DNA of 64,000 nt from Peloplasma sp964566285 (GTDB taxonomy: Bacteria; Bacillota_I; Bacilli_A; Acholeplasmatales; Acholeplasmataceae), in assembly GCA_964566285.1 (NCBI GenBank), contig CAZMIG010000011.1:12224-76223 (forward strand), written 5' to 3'. Positions within the stretch are counted from its first letter, which is position 1. Every line of letters begins with the position of its first letter. This document shows positions 8,735 through 17,480 of the stretch, in pieces. The notes beneath the pieces are model-generated. The model made no database searches. It was not told where the DNA came from and was given only the letters and a program-made list of their open reading frames with translations. A program made the position numbers and the translations under genes.

Positions 8735-9655
8735 TTATTTTTCTACGACATATTTATAATTATTTTTCCCAGATTGTTTAACTTCATAAAGAACATCATC
8801 TGCTTTTCGCACAAGATCTTCACCCAACGTTGATTTAACAATTCCAATTGAAACTGTAATGTGATGCGGAATAGACTCAATTTGTAATGCTCTTGCTTTT
8901 TCCAAGATATTTTCTGCTATGTTACGAATTTCATTTTCAGATTTAAAAAATAAACCAACAAATTCATCTCCACCAAGTCTATAAAATATATTATACTCGT
9001 TTTCAAATGATCGAAGTATTTTTGCAAATCCTATTAAAAATTGATTACCTATATTGTGTCCAAATCCATCATTAACCTGTTTAAAATTATCAATATCAAG
9101 ATATAACACATGGAGATTTTCAAATTTGTATCTTAATCCATAATGATAATCAAAAGTATATTTATTAAATAGATGAGTTAATGGATCCTTATGTGTTTTT
9201 TCATAATTCAATTCTTCTTCTTTCATGATTTCAGAGATGTCTGTCACAACAAACACTCTCAATTCAGGATGATCCTCTATTTTAGTAATAACAAAATTTA
9301 GCCATCGAATAGAATTTTCAATTTTAACAGGAATAGAAAAACCGATTTCACTAGAAAAATTATACAATTGTGAATATAGATAGGATAAATATTCATTTTT
9401 GCCAGCTACTTCAGAAAATTTATTATCCAAATCTATTTTAGAAATAATTTCAGATAACAAAATAGTGGGTTTATCATCAAAACCCATTCTATCTAAGCTT
9501 CCCGAAATGACATGTAACTTAATTTGCTCAGGATGTGAAATATTAGCATAAAGAAGCATACGATTATTAGAACCTAATAATATATCATCAGTAACATCAA
9601 TCATGTACTTATCTTTGAGTTTTTTTGCTGCTGTTTCAAAATATTTATTTTTCAT
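8735..9655 (-). CDS. Diguanylate cyclase with N-terminal PAS-like domain
   Basis: The C-terminal half (about 150-306) is a GGDEF domain that makes cyclic di-GMP from two GTP. The active-site loop is intact (RLGGDEF, residues 226-232) and the DxLT and FKxVND segments are present (DPLTHLFN, DNFKQVND). An inhibitory RxxD site just before GGDEF is not seen. The N-terminal part (about 25-145) has the size and pattern of a PAS sensor; there is no membrane segment, so it is cytosolic. The gene is monocistronic and no EAL, HD-GYP or PilZ partner is in the window. The ribosome binding site is weak. Confidence 0.88.
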   Translation of the reverse strand: MKNKYFETAAKKLKDKYMIDVTDDILLGSNNRMLLYANISHPEQIKLHVISGSLDRMGFDDKPTILLSEIISKIDLDNKFSEVAGKNEYLSYLYSQLYNFSSEIGFSIPVKIENSIRWLNFVITKIEDHPELRVFVVTDISEIMKEEELNYEKTHKDPLTHLFNKYTFDYHYGLRYKFENLHVLYLDIDNFKQVNDGFGHNIGNQFLIGFAKILRSFENEYNIFYRLGGDEFVGLFFKSENEIRNIAENILEKARALQIESIPHHITVSIGIVKSTLGEDLVRKADDVLYEVKQSGKNNYKYVVEK

Positions 9656-9890
9656 AATTACCTACAAATCTTCATTCAAGAATAATTCTCATATGTATAT
9701 GATAACATAAAATTCTTAAGACTATATTACTTTTGAATTACAAATATCTATGTTTTAAATTCGTATATTTTGCCTACTTATCCAATTATTTTAAATCTTT
9801 TTATTGGTGTTAAACATTTTTTCACCATTAAATATTTATGGTATTATTAGTTTGTAATCATATGATAAGACAAGAAAGGAACTTTATTAA

Positions 9891-10373
9891 ATGAAAAAAA
9901 GTTTAGTCGTTTATTATTCTTTTGAAGGCCATACAAAGCATATAGCAGATGTCATTGCTAAAGAATTAAATGCCGATATCCTAAGAATCAAACCTGTTGA
10001 AGAATTAAAATCAAAAGGATTTGGTAAATACTTTTGGGGTGGCGCACAAGTTTATATGAAAAAAATTCCTACATTAGAACCTTTTGATATTGATTTTGAT
10101 AGTTATGACTCAATTTTTTTAGGTTCTCCAATTTGGGCACTTACAATAACTCCACCTATAAAATCTTTCCTCATGGGTGAATACTTAAAAGATAAGGATG
10201 TTTATTTTTTCTATACTCATGATGGGGGTCCTGGAAAAGTTGAATCAATTGTTAGAAAATCGATTGAAAAAGAAAACAGGTTAATAAGTACTCAAAGTAT
10301 AATTAATAAGAAAAGTGGAATTGAAGAAATAGATCAACAAGTTATCAGTTGGATTCATTCATTTAAATTATAA
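9891..10373 (+). CDS. Flavodoxin family protein
   Basis: A 160-residue FMN-binding electron carrier or flavin-dependent reductase. The phosphate-binding loop VVYYSFEGHTKHIA is at the N-terminus, and IFLGSPIWALTITPPIKSFL carries the second FMN-contacting loop with its Trp. The length and motifs match the flavodoxin-4-like single-domain group. It is preceded by AAGAAAGGAAC and followed by a terminator, so it is transcribed alone. The redox partner cannot be deduced. Confidence 0.85.
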   Translation: MKKSLVVYYSFEGHTKHIADVIAKELNADILRIKPVEELKSKGFGKYFWGGAQVYMKKIPTLEPFDIDFDSYDSIFLGSPIWALTITPPIKSFLMGEYLKDKDVYFFYTHDGGPGKVESIVRKSIEKENRLISTQSIINKKSGIEEIDQQVISWIHSFKL

Positions 10374-10383
10374 TCATAATATT

Positions 10384-10420
10384 AAAAAAATCCCTTTCAA
10401 AATTAGAAAGAGATTTTTTT
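10384..10420 (+). terminator. Rho-independent terminator
   Basis: AAAAAAATCCCTTTC pairs with GAAAGAGATTTTTTT with one mismatch around a seven-base loop and ends in a T run, directly after the flavodoxin gene. Confidence 0.75.
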
Positions 10421-10437
10421 ATTTAGTTTATAAGTGA

Positions 10438-10497
10438 CTATTCTTCTTCATCTTTGTGTTCATGTTCAATAATAATATCTCTAAATTTCGCCTTCAT
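10438..10497 (-). CDS. Possible 19-residue charged micro-ORF overlapping the membrane protein stop
   Basis: ATG 10497 overlaps the TGA of the upstream repeat membrane protein in an ATGA arrangement and opens a 19-codon frame ending in a run of Asp and Glu. Translational coupling could express it. It may instead be the old cytoplasmic tail of the membrane protein separated by a frameshift. No further support is visible. Confidence 0.2.
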   Translation of the reverse strand: MKAKFRDIIIEHEHKDEEE

Positions 10498-10946
10498 ATC
10501 GTTTCCATTGAATGATACAAAGCTATATTTTTGTGGGAAAATATTGTATTAATAATTGGAATCAATAGGAACACAATCCAAGTTGGATGCCATTCATGCA
10601 TCAATAATCCATAAGTTACATAGGCAGCTGCAACCAATAATGCAACCAATTTTCTTGGGCTTATCTTTCTTTCAATAATCATAGTAACTAGTGGAATTGA
10701 AAGGAATACTAACCATCCTGGATGCCATAAATCAAAACCAAATCCTAACCATAAAAAAACTAATAGGCTAATAAAAGGCATCATTTCAGGTAATTTTTTG
10801 AGTGGATGTCTATTTAATAAAATTAAACTCAAAGGAATTAACAAAAAAAATGTCCATCCTAGTGGCCAATTCTCCAAATACAGACCAGCAACTAAAAATA
10901 ATAATAGACTTACTAGTGGTGTAACAGCGATAATTCTTCTTCTCAT
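10494..10946 (-). CDS. Membrane protein built of three WHPxW-type repeats
   Basis: The 150-residue protein consists of three tandem copies of a two-helix unit of about 45 residues. Each copy has a hydrophobic helix, a short loop with NWPLGW, LWHPGW or EWHPTW, and a second helix ending in FLLIP or FLSIP. Basic residues follow each unit, so the loops should lie on one side of the membrane. I do not recognise a named family. AGGAGG precedes the ATG. The 3' end overlaps a possible 19-residue frame. The neighbour upstream on this strand encodes another redox-type membrane protein but is separated by a terminator. Confidence 0.7.
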   Translation of the reverse strand: MRRRIIAVTPLVSLLLFLVAGLYLENWPLGWTFFLLIPLSLILLNRHPLKKLPEMMPFISLLVFLWLGFGFDLWHPGWLVFLSIPLVTMIIERKISPRKLVALLVAAAYVTYGLLMHEWHPTWIVFLLIPIINTIFSHKNIALYHSMETI

Positions 10947-10995
10947 ACAACTACCTCCTATAATATGAGTATTATATCATTTTTTTGAGTATAAT

Positions 10996-11018
10996 AAAAA
11001 AAACACCCCAGGTGCTTT
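10996..11018 (-). terminator. Probable rho-independent terminator
   Basis: On the minus strand AAGCACC and GGTGTTT pair across a short loop and are followed by a run of T. It lies just beyond the stop codon of the ferric-reductase-like gene. Confidence 0.5.
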
Positions 11019-11022
11019 ATTT

Positions 11023-11667
11023 TTAACTTGGTAATGGTTGATTTGTTTTTTTTACATTTGAATTATTTTTAGATTTTTTATTTTTTTTACTTTCAATAAA
11101 AGTCCAGATTCTTAATACGAAATATAATCCAAAAATACCTATATAAAATAACATACGATCATTTTGAATTAAAATAAGATGGAGTCCAACAGCTAAGTAG
11201 AAAATATACGCTAGTTTGTGAAGTCTTTTCCAATTTTTACCTTTCATTTTCTTTCTAATTTTCATAAATGAGGTGATAAATAAAGGAATGGCTATCACAA
11301 GTGAGATAATTCCAATGTAGAAAGACAAAGGAGCAGAAAATAAGACCTTCAAATCAAAAGTATAGTAGATGATTGATTTCAATCCGTGTACAGCAATAAA
11401 AATTGTTCCAAGAATCGCCATTTCAGCACGAGTTGCAACCAAACTTTTTTTCATTTTTCCTTTTTCAACAACACCAGAATACATAACCACTAAAAAAAAC
11501 GATAATCCAACATAACCTAAGTTGATAATATTAAGTTCTTGTGTCATCGAGATAGCTCCAATGATTGTAGCTATCCAAAAGAGATAAATTTTATATTGAT
11601 GTATCTTTTTATATAAAAAGAAATTGAGAATTATCAATATTACAGTTAGTATGAGTAATATTGTCAT
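11023..11667 (-). CDS. Ferric reductase-like transmembrane protein
   Basis: A 214-residue integral membrane protein with about six to seven helices and the pattern of the ferric reductase-like/MsrQ haem-binding domain. Candidate haem ligands are the His in VHGLKSI, the His in LHKLAYIFY and the His in VGLHLIL, two of them spaced as in haem b-binding helices. No flavin or NAD domain is attached, so electrons would come from a separate partner. It ends with a lysine-rich tail. AGGAGG precedes the ATG. A quinol or flavodoxin donor is possible but not shown. Confidence 0.75.
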   Translation of the reverse strand: MTILLILTVILIILNFFLYKKIHQYKIYLFWIATIIGAISMTQELNIINLGYVGLSFFLVVMYSGVVEKGKMKKSLVATRAEMAILGTIFIAVHGLKSIIYYTFDLKVLFSAPLSFYIGIISLVIAIPLFITSFMKIRKKMKGKNWKRLHKLAYIFYLAVGLHLILIQNDRMLFYIGIFGLYFVLRIWTFIESKKNKKSKNNSNVKKTNQPLPS

Positions 11668-11802
11668 CGGAACCTCCTATATTATTTTTTATATAAACCT
11701 TATATACTAATCATATCATAAGGTTCATTCTAAAGATGATGATTAGCATATTATATTCATTTATACCTGTTTATTTATAATTATTTTTTTTATTTATTTT
11801 TT

Positions 11803-11833
11803 TTGTCAAAAACAATCAAAAATATCATATAAT
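11803..11833 (+). promoter_or_regulatory. Probable sigma-A-type promoter of guaC
   Basis: TTGTCA (11803-11808) and TATAAT (11828-11833) are near-consensus boxes, but the 19-base spacing is longer than usual. They lie about 35-65 bases before the guaC start. No purine riboswitch is apparent in the leader. Confidence 0.45.
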
Positions 11834-11866
11834 AACAAAGTAGAATAAGGAAGAAGGGGTGTGTAT

Positions 11867-12955
11867 ATGAGAATCGAATCAGATGATAAGCTTGATTTTA
11901 GTGATGTATTAATCAGACCCAAAAGATCTACTTTGGTTAGTCGTAAAGATGTTGATTTAAATAGGCAATATCATTTTAAGCATAGTAGTCAATCATGGTT
12001 AGGTGTTCCCATCATGGCAGCTAATATGGATGGTGTGGGAACCTTCCAAATGGCAAAATCACTTCAAAAATCTAATATTTTCACTTGTATGATTAAAGAT
12101 TATGTCGTCAATGATTATCATAAACATTTAGATACGTTGAATCCGGAATTCTTTGCAGTAAGTACTGGCACCAGTTCACACGACTTAACTAATTTGAAAT
12201 CTATTATTGATGCTACTCCTTCGATTAAGTTCATTTGTATTGATGTTGCCAATGGATATTCTGAAAGTTTTGGTACTTTTGTTTCAAAGGTAAGAGCACT
12301 TTATCCTAAACATACCATCATTGCTGGAAATGTAGTAACATCTGATATGACTCAAGAGTTAATATTAAGAGGTGCTGATATTGTCAAGGTTGGTATTGGT
12401 CCAGGAAGTGTTTGCACAACTAGAACTCAAACTGGTGTTGGTTATCCTCAACTTAGTGCGATAATTGAATGTGCTGATGCAGCACATGGATTAGGTGCAC
12501 ACATCATTAGTGATGGTGGTTGTACATGCCCTGGTGATGTCGCTAAGGCGTTTGGAGCTGGCGCAGACTTCGTGATGTTAGGTGGTATGTTTGCTGGTCA
12601 TGACGAGGGTGGAGGAACAATTATTACTGAACGTTACGATACACTTAAGCGAGATTTAGTAACAAATAACCCTATTATAGAAGAAAAGAAATTTGTTGAA
12701 TTTTATGGAATGAGCTCAGATACTGCAATGATTAAACATCATGGTGAAGTTGCAGATTATAGATCATCAGAAGGTAGAACAGTTCGCATTCCTTACAAGG
12801 GTCATGTTGATGTTACTGCTAAAGATATCCTTGGAGGAATTAGATCAACATGTACTTATGTTGGAGCTCCGACATTAAAACAATTAGCAAAATGTACAAC
12901 TTTTATTCGTGTTTCTAAACAATTTAATGACATTTTTGTTGACTCAAAACATTAA
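11867..12955 (+). CDS. guaC: GMP reductase
   Basis: GMP reductase converts GMP to IMP and ammonia with NADPH, in purine salvage. The TIM-barrel sequence has the catalytic loop GIGPGSVCTTR with the nucleophilic Cys, the phosphate-binding SDGGCTCPGD segment and the VMLGGMFAG loop. It lacks the CBS insert found in IMP dehydrogenases, and its length of about 362 residues fits the E. coli/animal GMP reductase type better than IMPDH. ATG 11867 is chosen over the in-frame GTG 11861 because AAGAAGGGG (11851-11859) is seven bases before it. The gene has its own promoter-like region and terminator. Confidence 0.9.
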   Translation: MRIESDDKLDFSDVLIRPKRSTLVSRKDVDLNRQYHFKHSSQSWLGVPIMAANMDGVGTFQMAKSLQKSNIFTCMIKDYVVNDYHKHLDTLNPEFFAVSTGTSSHDLTNLKSIIDATPSIKFICIDVANGYSESFGTFVSKVRALYPKHTIIAGNVVTSDMTQELILRGADIVKVGIGPGSVCTTRTQTGVGYPQLSAIIECADAAHGLGAHIISDGGCTCPGDVAKAFGAGADFVMLGGMFAGHDEGGGTIITERYDTLKRDLVTNNPIIEEKKFVEFYGMSSDTAMIKHHGEVADYRSSEGRTVRIPYKGHVDVTAKDILGGIRSTCTYVGAPTLKQLAKCTTFIRVSKQFNDIFVDSKH

Positions 12956-12960
12956 GCTTT

Positions 12961-12992
12961 AAAAAAACAAGTTCGATTGAACTTGTTTTTTT
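12961..12992. terminator. Bidirectional rho-independent terminator
   Basis: AAAAAAACAAGTTC and GAACTTGTTTTTTT form a perfect 14-base stem with a GATT loop. It lies between the convergent guaC and phosphodiesterase genes. Confidence 0.9.
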
Positions 12993-12997
12993 TGCTT

Positions 12998-14050
12998 TTA
13001 TCCAAATACTTCATTTAAAACTTCGTTAAGGACACTCGGTCGGTTAGTCATAATACCGTCAGCACCATTTTCTATTAATCTTTTCATTTCATCTGGATCA
13101 TCAATTGTCCAATAGTGCATGGCAATATTATGCTTATGTGCCATGCTTATAAATGATTTTGAAGAAAGATTTATTCCAAATTGCTCTGTTGGTATTTGAA
13201 GAACATCAATTTGTTCTCTGTAGAAAAAACTTAATCCAGTAATATATAGAACAAAAAATTTAATAACTCCACTCTGTTCAGGAGCAAGCATCAAATTGGG
13301 ATGTGTAGATTCTTTTAGACTTACCATTTCCTGAAATACTTCTTTATGGAAAGTTACCAAAACAATTCTTAGATACGTATGATATATTTCATTTAAGTCG
13401 TCCATGAGTTCAATCACCTTATCTAACGCTTGCAATCCAATATCACCTGATTGTTTAATTTCGACATTAATTGCATTATATGGAAATGAAACGATTAGTT
13501 CCTCAAGTGTTGTTGCTAAAAACACGGTGTCACTTCTTGGTACTACTCCTTCTGGATATATGATATCCAAAGGTGTAACACTTTCATCTAAATAGGTAGT
13601 ATACGGAGTTAATACACCAGATTCATTGTAACCATTGGAATTAGGTGTTACATCATTTTCATACCCAAAATTAATTTGCTGATTAATTAAATCTGCATAA
13701 TTAATATCACTAATATCTGCATGTTGCAAACTCGTCTTTCGATCCAATGTCGTATCGTGCGATAAAATGATAATGCCATCTTTCGTGAGGTTAACATCCG
13801 TTTCCATCATCACAAAAGGATCGATTGAAAAAGCATTATAAAATGCCTCTAAAGTATTGTCTGGAAACTCTTGATTTCCACCACCGTGGGCAATAAGTAA
13901 TGGTTTATTGTCACTTGTGAAACCAATTAATTCACTTCGCAATAAATAATTAGTTCCTGGAACACTTTTTGGAATAGGTAAAAAAACTAACACCAAATAT
14001 ACAATCAAAATACCTAAAAATACACGTTTAATAATTATTCTTTTTTGCAT
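12998..14050 (-). CDS. Membrane-anchored glycerophosphodiester phosphodiesterase
   Basis: The enzyme family hydrolyses glycerophosphodiesters to glycerol 3-phosphate and an alcohol. The GDPD motifs are present: HGGGNQEFPDNT with the catalytic His, ETDVNLTKDG with the metal-binding acidic pair, and LSHDTTLDR. The C-terminal barrel end reads YWTIDDPDEM then GADGIMTNRP, as in the family. A single N-terminal hydrophobic helix (about residues 8-25) should anchor it with the catalytic domain outside. The product could feed the glycerol locus at 24-29 kb; this link is inference. The central part is somewhat longer than in cytosolic UgpQ. Confidence 0.88.
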   Translation of the reverse strand: MQKRIIIKRVFLGILIVYLVLVFLPIPKSVPGTNYLLRSELIGFTSDNKPLLIAHGGGNQEFPDNTLEAFYNAFSIDPFVMMETDVNLTKDGIIILSHDTTLDRKTSLQHADISDINYADLINQQINFGYENDVTPNSNGYNESGVLTPYTTYLDESVTPLDIIYPEGVVPRSDTVFLATTLEELIVSFPYNAINVEIKQSGDIGLQALDKVIELMDDLNEIYHTYLRIVLVTFHKEVFQEMVSLKESTHPNLMLAPEQSGVIKFFVLYITGLSFFYREQIDVLQIPTEQFGINLSSKSFISMAHKHNIAMHYWTIDDPDEMKRLIENGADGIMTNRPSVLNEVLNEVFG

Positions 14051-14103
14051 AAATTCCCAACTTTCACATAATATTCATTATATAGCATAATCGGTTATTT
14101 CTA

Positions 14104-14766
14104 TTATATCTCTTCCTTATATTTTTCAAGATAAATTTTTGCTTCATCAGATAACGTATATAATCCACGTCGAATTCTAATAAACCATGAATAATAATTT
14201 TTTTGTAGGATTGATGATGTTTCCTCAATATTTATCAACTCTTTAATCATTTTTGGTGATAATACTTGATATTGTTCAATCATTAGTGCTACTTTAATTG
14301 ATTTTTCTCGATAAACTGTCATTCTTTTACCTTTACTACCACCTGTATTGAGATCTTGCTCACGATTTTTGAATTCACTTAAAATTTTATTTCGCTTTTT
14401 TGTATAACGTTTTTGATTTATTTTATTATTATAATCTTGAATATCAAGCATTAATTGAACATGATCGTGATCAACAACTAATAATCCAATTGATAATCTT
14501 TTCAATAGTGATAGGAATGATTTCATACTTGTACGATGACTTTTCATTGCAGATTTTGGAACTGCAATAAATACTTCATCAGCTATTTTTTGACAATCTA
14601 TTGCTTGATATATAAGCTTAAGAGTTATTTGTTTCTTTAGTTCAATTGCTACAGAATTTTCTCCCTTCATAGCAAAAACATCAATCGCTCCTACTTCTCC
14701 TTGAACATAAAAACCTAAAGACTCTAAATATAATTTAATTGGAAAGTATAAATCAGTTTCATTCAT
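14104..14766 (-). CDS. DUF2161-type putative PD-(D/E)XK phosphodiesterase
   Basis: A 220-residue cytosolic protein whose N-terminal half shows the nuclease-fold signature: D29 in GAIDVFAMKG, then E42-x-K44 in VAIELKK. The C-terminal half (about 130-220) is basic with a winged-helix-like pattern, SPKMIKELINIEE, and the closing RIRRGLYTLS. These features fit the DUF2161 family, whose role is unknown. ATG 14766 is chosen because GATGGGG lies just upstream; an in-frame ATG at 14805 has no such site. It is divergent from the GNAT gene at 14876. Confidence 0.75.
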   Translation of the reverse strand: MNETDLYFPIKLYLESLGFYVQGEVGAIDVFAMKGENSVAIELKKQITLKLIYQAIDCQKIADEVFIAVPKSAMKSHRTSMKSFLSLLKRLSIGLLVVDHDHVQLMLDIQDYNNKINQKRYTKKRNKILSEFKNREQDLNTGGSKGKRMTVYREKSIKVALMIEQYQVLSPKMIKELINIEETSSILQKNYYSWFIRIRRGLYTLSDEAKIYLEKYKEEI

Positions 14767-14841
14767 AAAATTAACCCCATCACAAATTGATTCGTGTTTT
14801 AACATATTTTACCATGTATCCATATTTTTTGTCTCTAGTGG

Positions 14842-14847
14842 TATAAT
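14842..14847 (+). promoter_or_regulatory. -10 box upstream of the GNAT gene
   Basis: A perfect TATAAT lies 28 bases before the chosen start and overlaps an in-frame upstream ATG at 14846, which argues that translation begins at 14876. No convincing -35 box is seen. Confidence 0.4.
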
Positions 14848-14875
14848 GGAAGTATCAAAACAAGGAGGAATTTCT

Positions 14876-15334
14876 ATGTGTCATTTAAGACAAATGAACG
14901 CATATGAATTTGAACATTATGCAGAAAAAGCAGTTCATTCTTATGCAGCGGAATTAGTTAAATCAGGAAGTTATTCTGAAGATGTTTCTTTAATGCAAGC
15001 TCAAAAGACTTATGATAGATTACTACCAAAAGGTCTTGAGACAGAGGGGCAATATTTATTTCACATCATTAATGATACAGATGCTGTTATTGGTATGATT
15101 TGGTTTGGAGAACGTCCAAATCACGAAGGATTTATTTATGACTTTTCAATACTCGAACATTTCAGAAATCAGGGGTTTGGCACAAAAGCGCTTGAACTCG
15201 TTGAGATTGAAGCAAAAAACAAAGGCATTAAAAAACTTGGGTTACATGTATTTGGTCATAACATCAATGCTATTAGATTATATAAGAAAATGGGTTATGA
15301 AATATCTAATATGAATATGTCAAAGGAGATTTAA
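14876..15334 (+). CDS. GNAT family N-acetyltransferase
   Basis: A 152-residue acyl-CoA-dependent acetyltransferase. The acetyl-CoA-binding segment is FRNQGFGTKALELVE, preceded by the beta strand IYDFSILEH and followed by LGLHVFGHNINAIRLYKKMGY, the typical GNAT motif B. AAGGAGG at 14862-14868 fixes the start at 14876. The substrate is unknown. The following nucleotidyltransferase-like gene begins one base after the stop and its ribosome binding site lies within this gene, so the two are co-translated. Confidence 0.85.
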   Translation: MCHLRQMNAYEFEHYAEKAVHSYAAELVKSGSYSEDVSLMQAQKTYDRLLPKGLETEGQYLFHIINDTDAVIGMIWFGERPNHEGFIYDFSILEHFRNQGFGTKALELVEIEAKNKGIKKLGLHVFGHNINAIRLYKKMGYEISNMNMSKEI

Positions 15335-15335
15335 C

Positions 15336-15887
15336 ATGATATTTACATTAAATATGATTGCTGAACAATTTAATTTAGCAGAAATTACTTGGGCACTTGG
15401 CGGATCAAATGTCCTGAAAAAGTACGGCCTCACTGACACTGTTAATGATATAGATATTTTTGTTATGGAAAAGGACATTAAAAGAGCAAATCAAATATTA
15501 TCAGAATTGGGAACGAAACTTGCTCCCAATCTCTCATCAAAATATGAAACAGCCTATTTTTATCAGTTCCAAGTTCGAAACGTTCAAGTGGATTTAATTT
15601 GCGATTTCAAAATTAAATATAATAATACGCTTTATACTTATATATTTGATGAACAAAGCATCACTGATGAAGATCAAATTGCTGGAATCTCCATTTATTA
15701 TACCTCATTAGAAGATTGGTATATTTTGTATCGTTTAATGAATCAATCCGAATCTGAGAAAACTCTAAATCTTGAAAAACACTTTCAACTTCATGGAATC
15801 AAACATATGAAATTATTATCAAGAGCTCTGGATAAGGTTCCTAAGGAATTGAAATTTAAAATTAAATATCAATTAGCTATAGAATAA
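15336..15887 (+). CDS. Nucleotidyltransferase-fold protein
   Basis: The 183-residue protein has the minimal nucleotidyltransferase signature: a GGSNVLKKYG helix followed by VNDIDIFV, with two acidic residues in the NDIDIF motif, and a later acidic residue in VQVDLICDF. This resembles single-domain transferases such as aminoglycoside or AbiEii-like relatives, but no specific substrate can be assigned. It follows the GNAT gene by one base and is followed by a perfect terminator. An antitoxin-like partner is not seen, so I do not call it a toxin. Confidence 0.6.
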   Translation: MIFTLNMIAEQFNLAEITWALGGSNVLKKYGLTDTVNDIDIFVMEKDIKRANQILSELGTKLAPNLSSKYETAYFYQFQVRNVQVDLICDFKIKYNNTLYTYIFDEQSITDEDQIAGISIYYTSLEDWYILYRLMNQSESEKTLNLEKHFQLHGIKHMKLLSRALDKVPKELKFKIKYQLAIE

Positions 15888-15893
15888 TTAACG

Positions 15894-15922
15894 AGATACA
15901 TGAAAATCATGTATCTTTTTTT
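15894..15922 (+). terminator. Rho-independent terminator
   Basis: AGATACATG (15894-15902) and CATGTATCT (15908-15916) pair perfectly and are followed by seven T. It ends the GNAT-nucleotidyltransferase unit. Confidence 0.88.
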
Positions 15923-16021
15923 ATGTGCAATCATCACATTTATATTACCCTTAATATCATGTAATCACATTAGATGAAAACATAATAAAGTGGGCACATG
16001 AATAAATTGAAACAATAACAA

Positions 16022-16138
16022 TCAATATATTTAGATAGTATCGCGAAAAAGTTGCCATACTTAAATGATACAACGATTGAATTATCGCCATACGCGCTCA
16101 TTTTGGCTGAACCATCATCAATTAAAAACACGAGTTAA
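16022..16138 (+). pseudogene. Possible C-terminal gene remnant
   Basis: The 300-base gap between the terminator and the MFS gene contains a 38-codon open frame with protein-like composition (LDSIAKKLPYLNDTTIELSP) but no start codon or ribosome binding site, preceded by an in-frame TAA. It looks like the tail of a lost gene. I cannot name the family, and chance is possible. Confidence 0.25.
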
Positions 16139-16227
16139 TCAAACAAGTGCTTTTTTCTTATCTTCATTTATTGAATTCTTAAATAATGATATAATCTAAT
16201 TAGTGACACAGAGATGAGGACATATTT

Positions 16228-17451
16228 ATGAATGAGCAAGCACATAAAAAACAAATCCTTAAATTTGAATTATATGGTTTATTAAAAAATTTAAGATTCT
16301 TTGAACCATATATGATTATCTATTTCTTGCTATCTGGACTTAATCTTTTTCATATTGGTTTACTTTTTTCTGTTCGAGAAATCATTATTTACATATTTGA
16401 AATTCCATCAGGTGTTATTGCTGATAGATATGGTAAAAAAACTGAATTAATTATTTGTTTCTTATTTTATATCTCTTCTTTTATCATTTTCTTTATTGGT
16501 GGTAGTTTCTTAATTTTTGCTCTAGCAATGGTTTTGTTTGCTCTTGGTGAAGCGTTCCGTTCAGGTACACATAAATCCATGATTATGTCTTATATTGATC
16601 ATCATAAAATTACAGATTCGAAGACAAGAATCTATGGGTTAACTCGCTCTTGGTCATTAATCGGATCAATGATTGCAAGTTTAACATCAATTCTTTTGGT
16701 TTTATGGCTACCTCAAATCAAATATTTGTTTTTAGTAGCAATCGTTCCATACATTTTAGATCTCTTATTAATCTTATCTTATCCAGATTATCTTAATGAG
16801 CGCAAAGATACTAAGTTTACTTTCAAATCATTTATTAAATATAATATAGAGAGCATTAAATATACTTTTGCTAAATCTAAGGTGAGAGGTGCTATTTTTA
16901 ACTCAGCTTCTTTTCAAGCAGCTTTTAAAAGTATAAAAGATTACATCCAACCTGTCCTGCTAACAGTCACAGTTTCTTTTGTCTTATTCTCTTCATTATC
17001 TCAAGATGATAATACAAAAGTTTATATTGGTTTAATATATGCATTTATGTATCTAATTAGTTCTTTTGCTAGTAAAAATGCTTACCGTTATAAAAAATGG
17101 TTTAATCCATTATCTTTGATCCGATATATGTGGTTGTTATCTGGTATTGCTATTATCATATTAAGTATTTTCATTGATAATATTTATGTTGTTTTTGGTA
17201 TCTTCACTTTACTTTATATCATGATGAATACAAGACGTCCAATGATGGTTGAACGTATAGGCAATGTTACAAATAAAGATATGAGAGCAAGCGTTTTAAG
17301 TGTTGAATCTCAAATGACATCACTTCTTATTGCAATTTTAGCTCCTTTAATCGGACTTTTAGCTGTATATTCAATGTCAGTTATGTTCTTTGTTTTTGGA
17401 TCATTAATGGTCGTTATATTTGCATTCAGTCTATTAATACCTAAGGACTAA
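16228..17451 (+). CDS. Major facilitator superfamily transporter
   Basis: A 407-residue membrane protein with about 12 hydrophobic segments. The MFS motif between helices 2 and 3 is present as IPSGVIADRYGKK. Arg residues in helix 4-5 loops and a central basic loop after residue 190 (LNERKDTKF) separate the two six-helix halves. Export of a small molecule is the usual role of this subgroup, but the substrate is unknown. It is preceded by GAGATGAGGAC and stands as a single gene. Confidence 0.82.
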   Translation: MNEQAHKKQILKFELYGLLKNLRFFEPYMIIYFLLSGLNLFHIGLLFSVREIIIYIFEIPSGVIADRYGKKTELIICFLFYISSFIIFFIGGSFLIFALAMVLFALGEAFRSGTHKSMIMSYIDHHKITDSKTRIYGLTRSWSLIGSMIASLTSILLVLWLPQIKYLFLVAIVPYILDLLLILSYPDYLNERKDTKFTFKSFIKYNIESIKYTFAKSKVRGAIFNSASFQAAFKSIKDYIQPVLLTVTVSFVLFSSLSQDDNTKVYIGLIYAFMYLISSFASKNAYRYKKWFNPLSLIRYMWLLSGIAIIILSIFIDNIYVVFGIFTLLYIMMNTRRPMMVERIGNVTNKDMRASVLSVESQMTSLLIAILAPLIGLLAVYSMSVMFFVFGSLMVVIFAFSLLIPKD

Positions 17452-17455
17452 AAAA

Positions 17456-17480
17456 ATAGAACGAGATGAACTCATTCTAT
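17456..17480. terminator. Probable bidirectional terminator
   Basis: ATAGAACGAG and CTCATTCTAT pair over nine of ten positions around a five-base loop, with an A run on the left. It lies between the convergent MFS and GNAT genes and overlaps the end of the latter. Confidence 0.5.

Noticed and set aside
11668..11866. Purine or guanidine-type riboswitch before guaC
   Set aside because: No conserved three-way junction or terminator pair is visible; only a promoter-like sequence is present.
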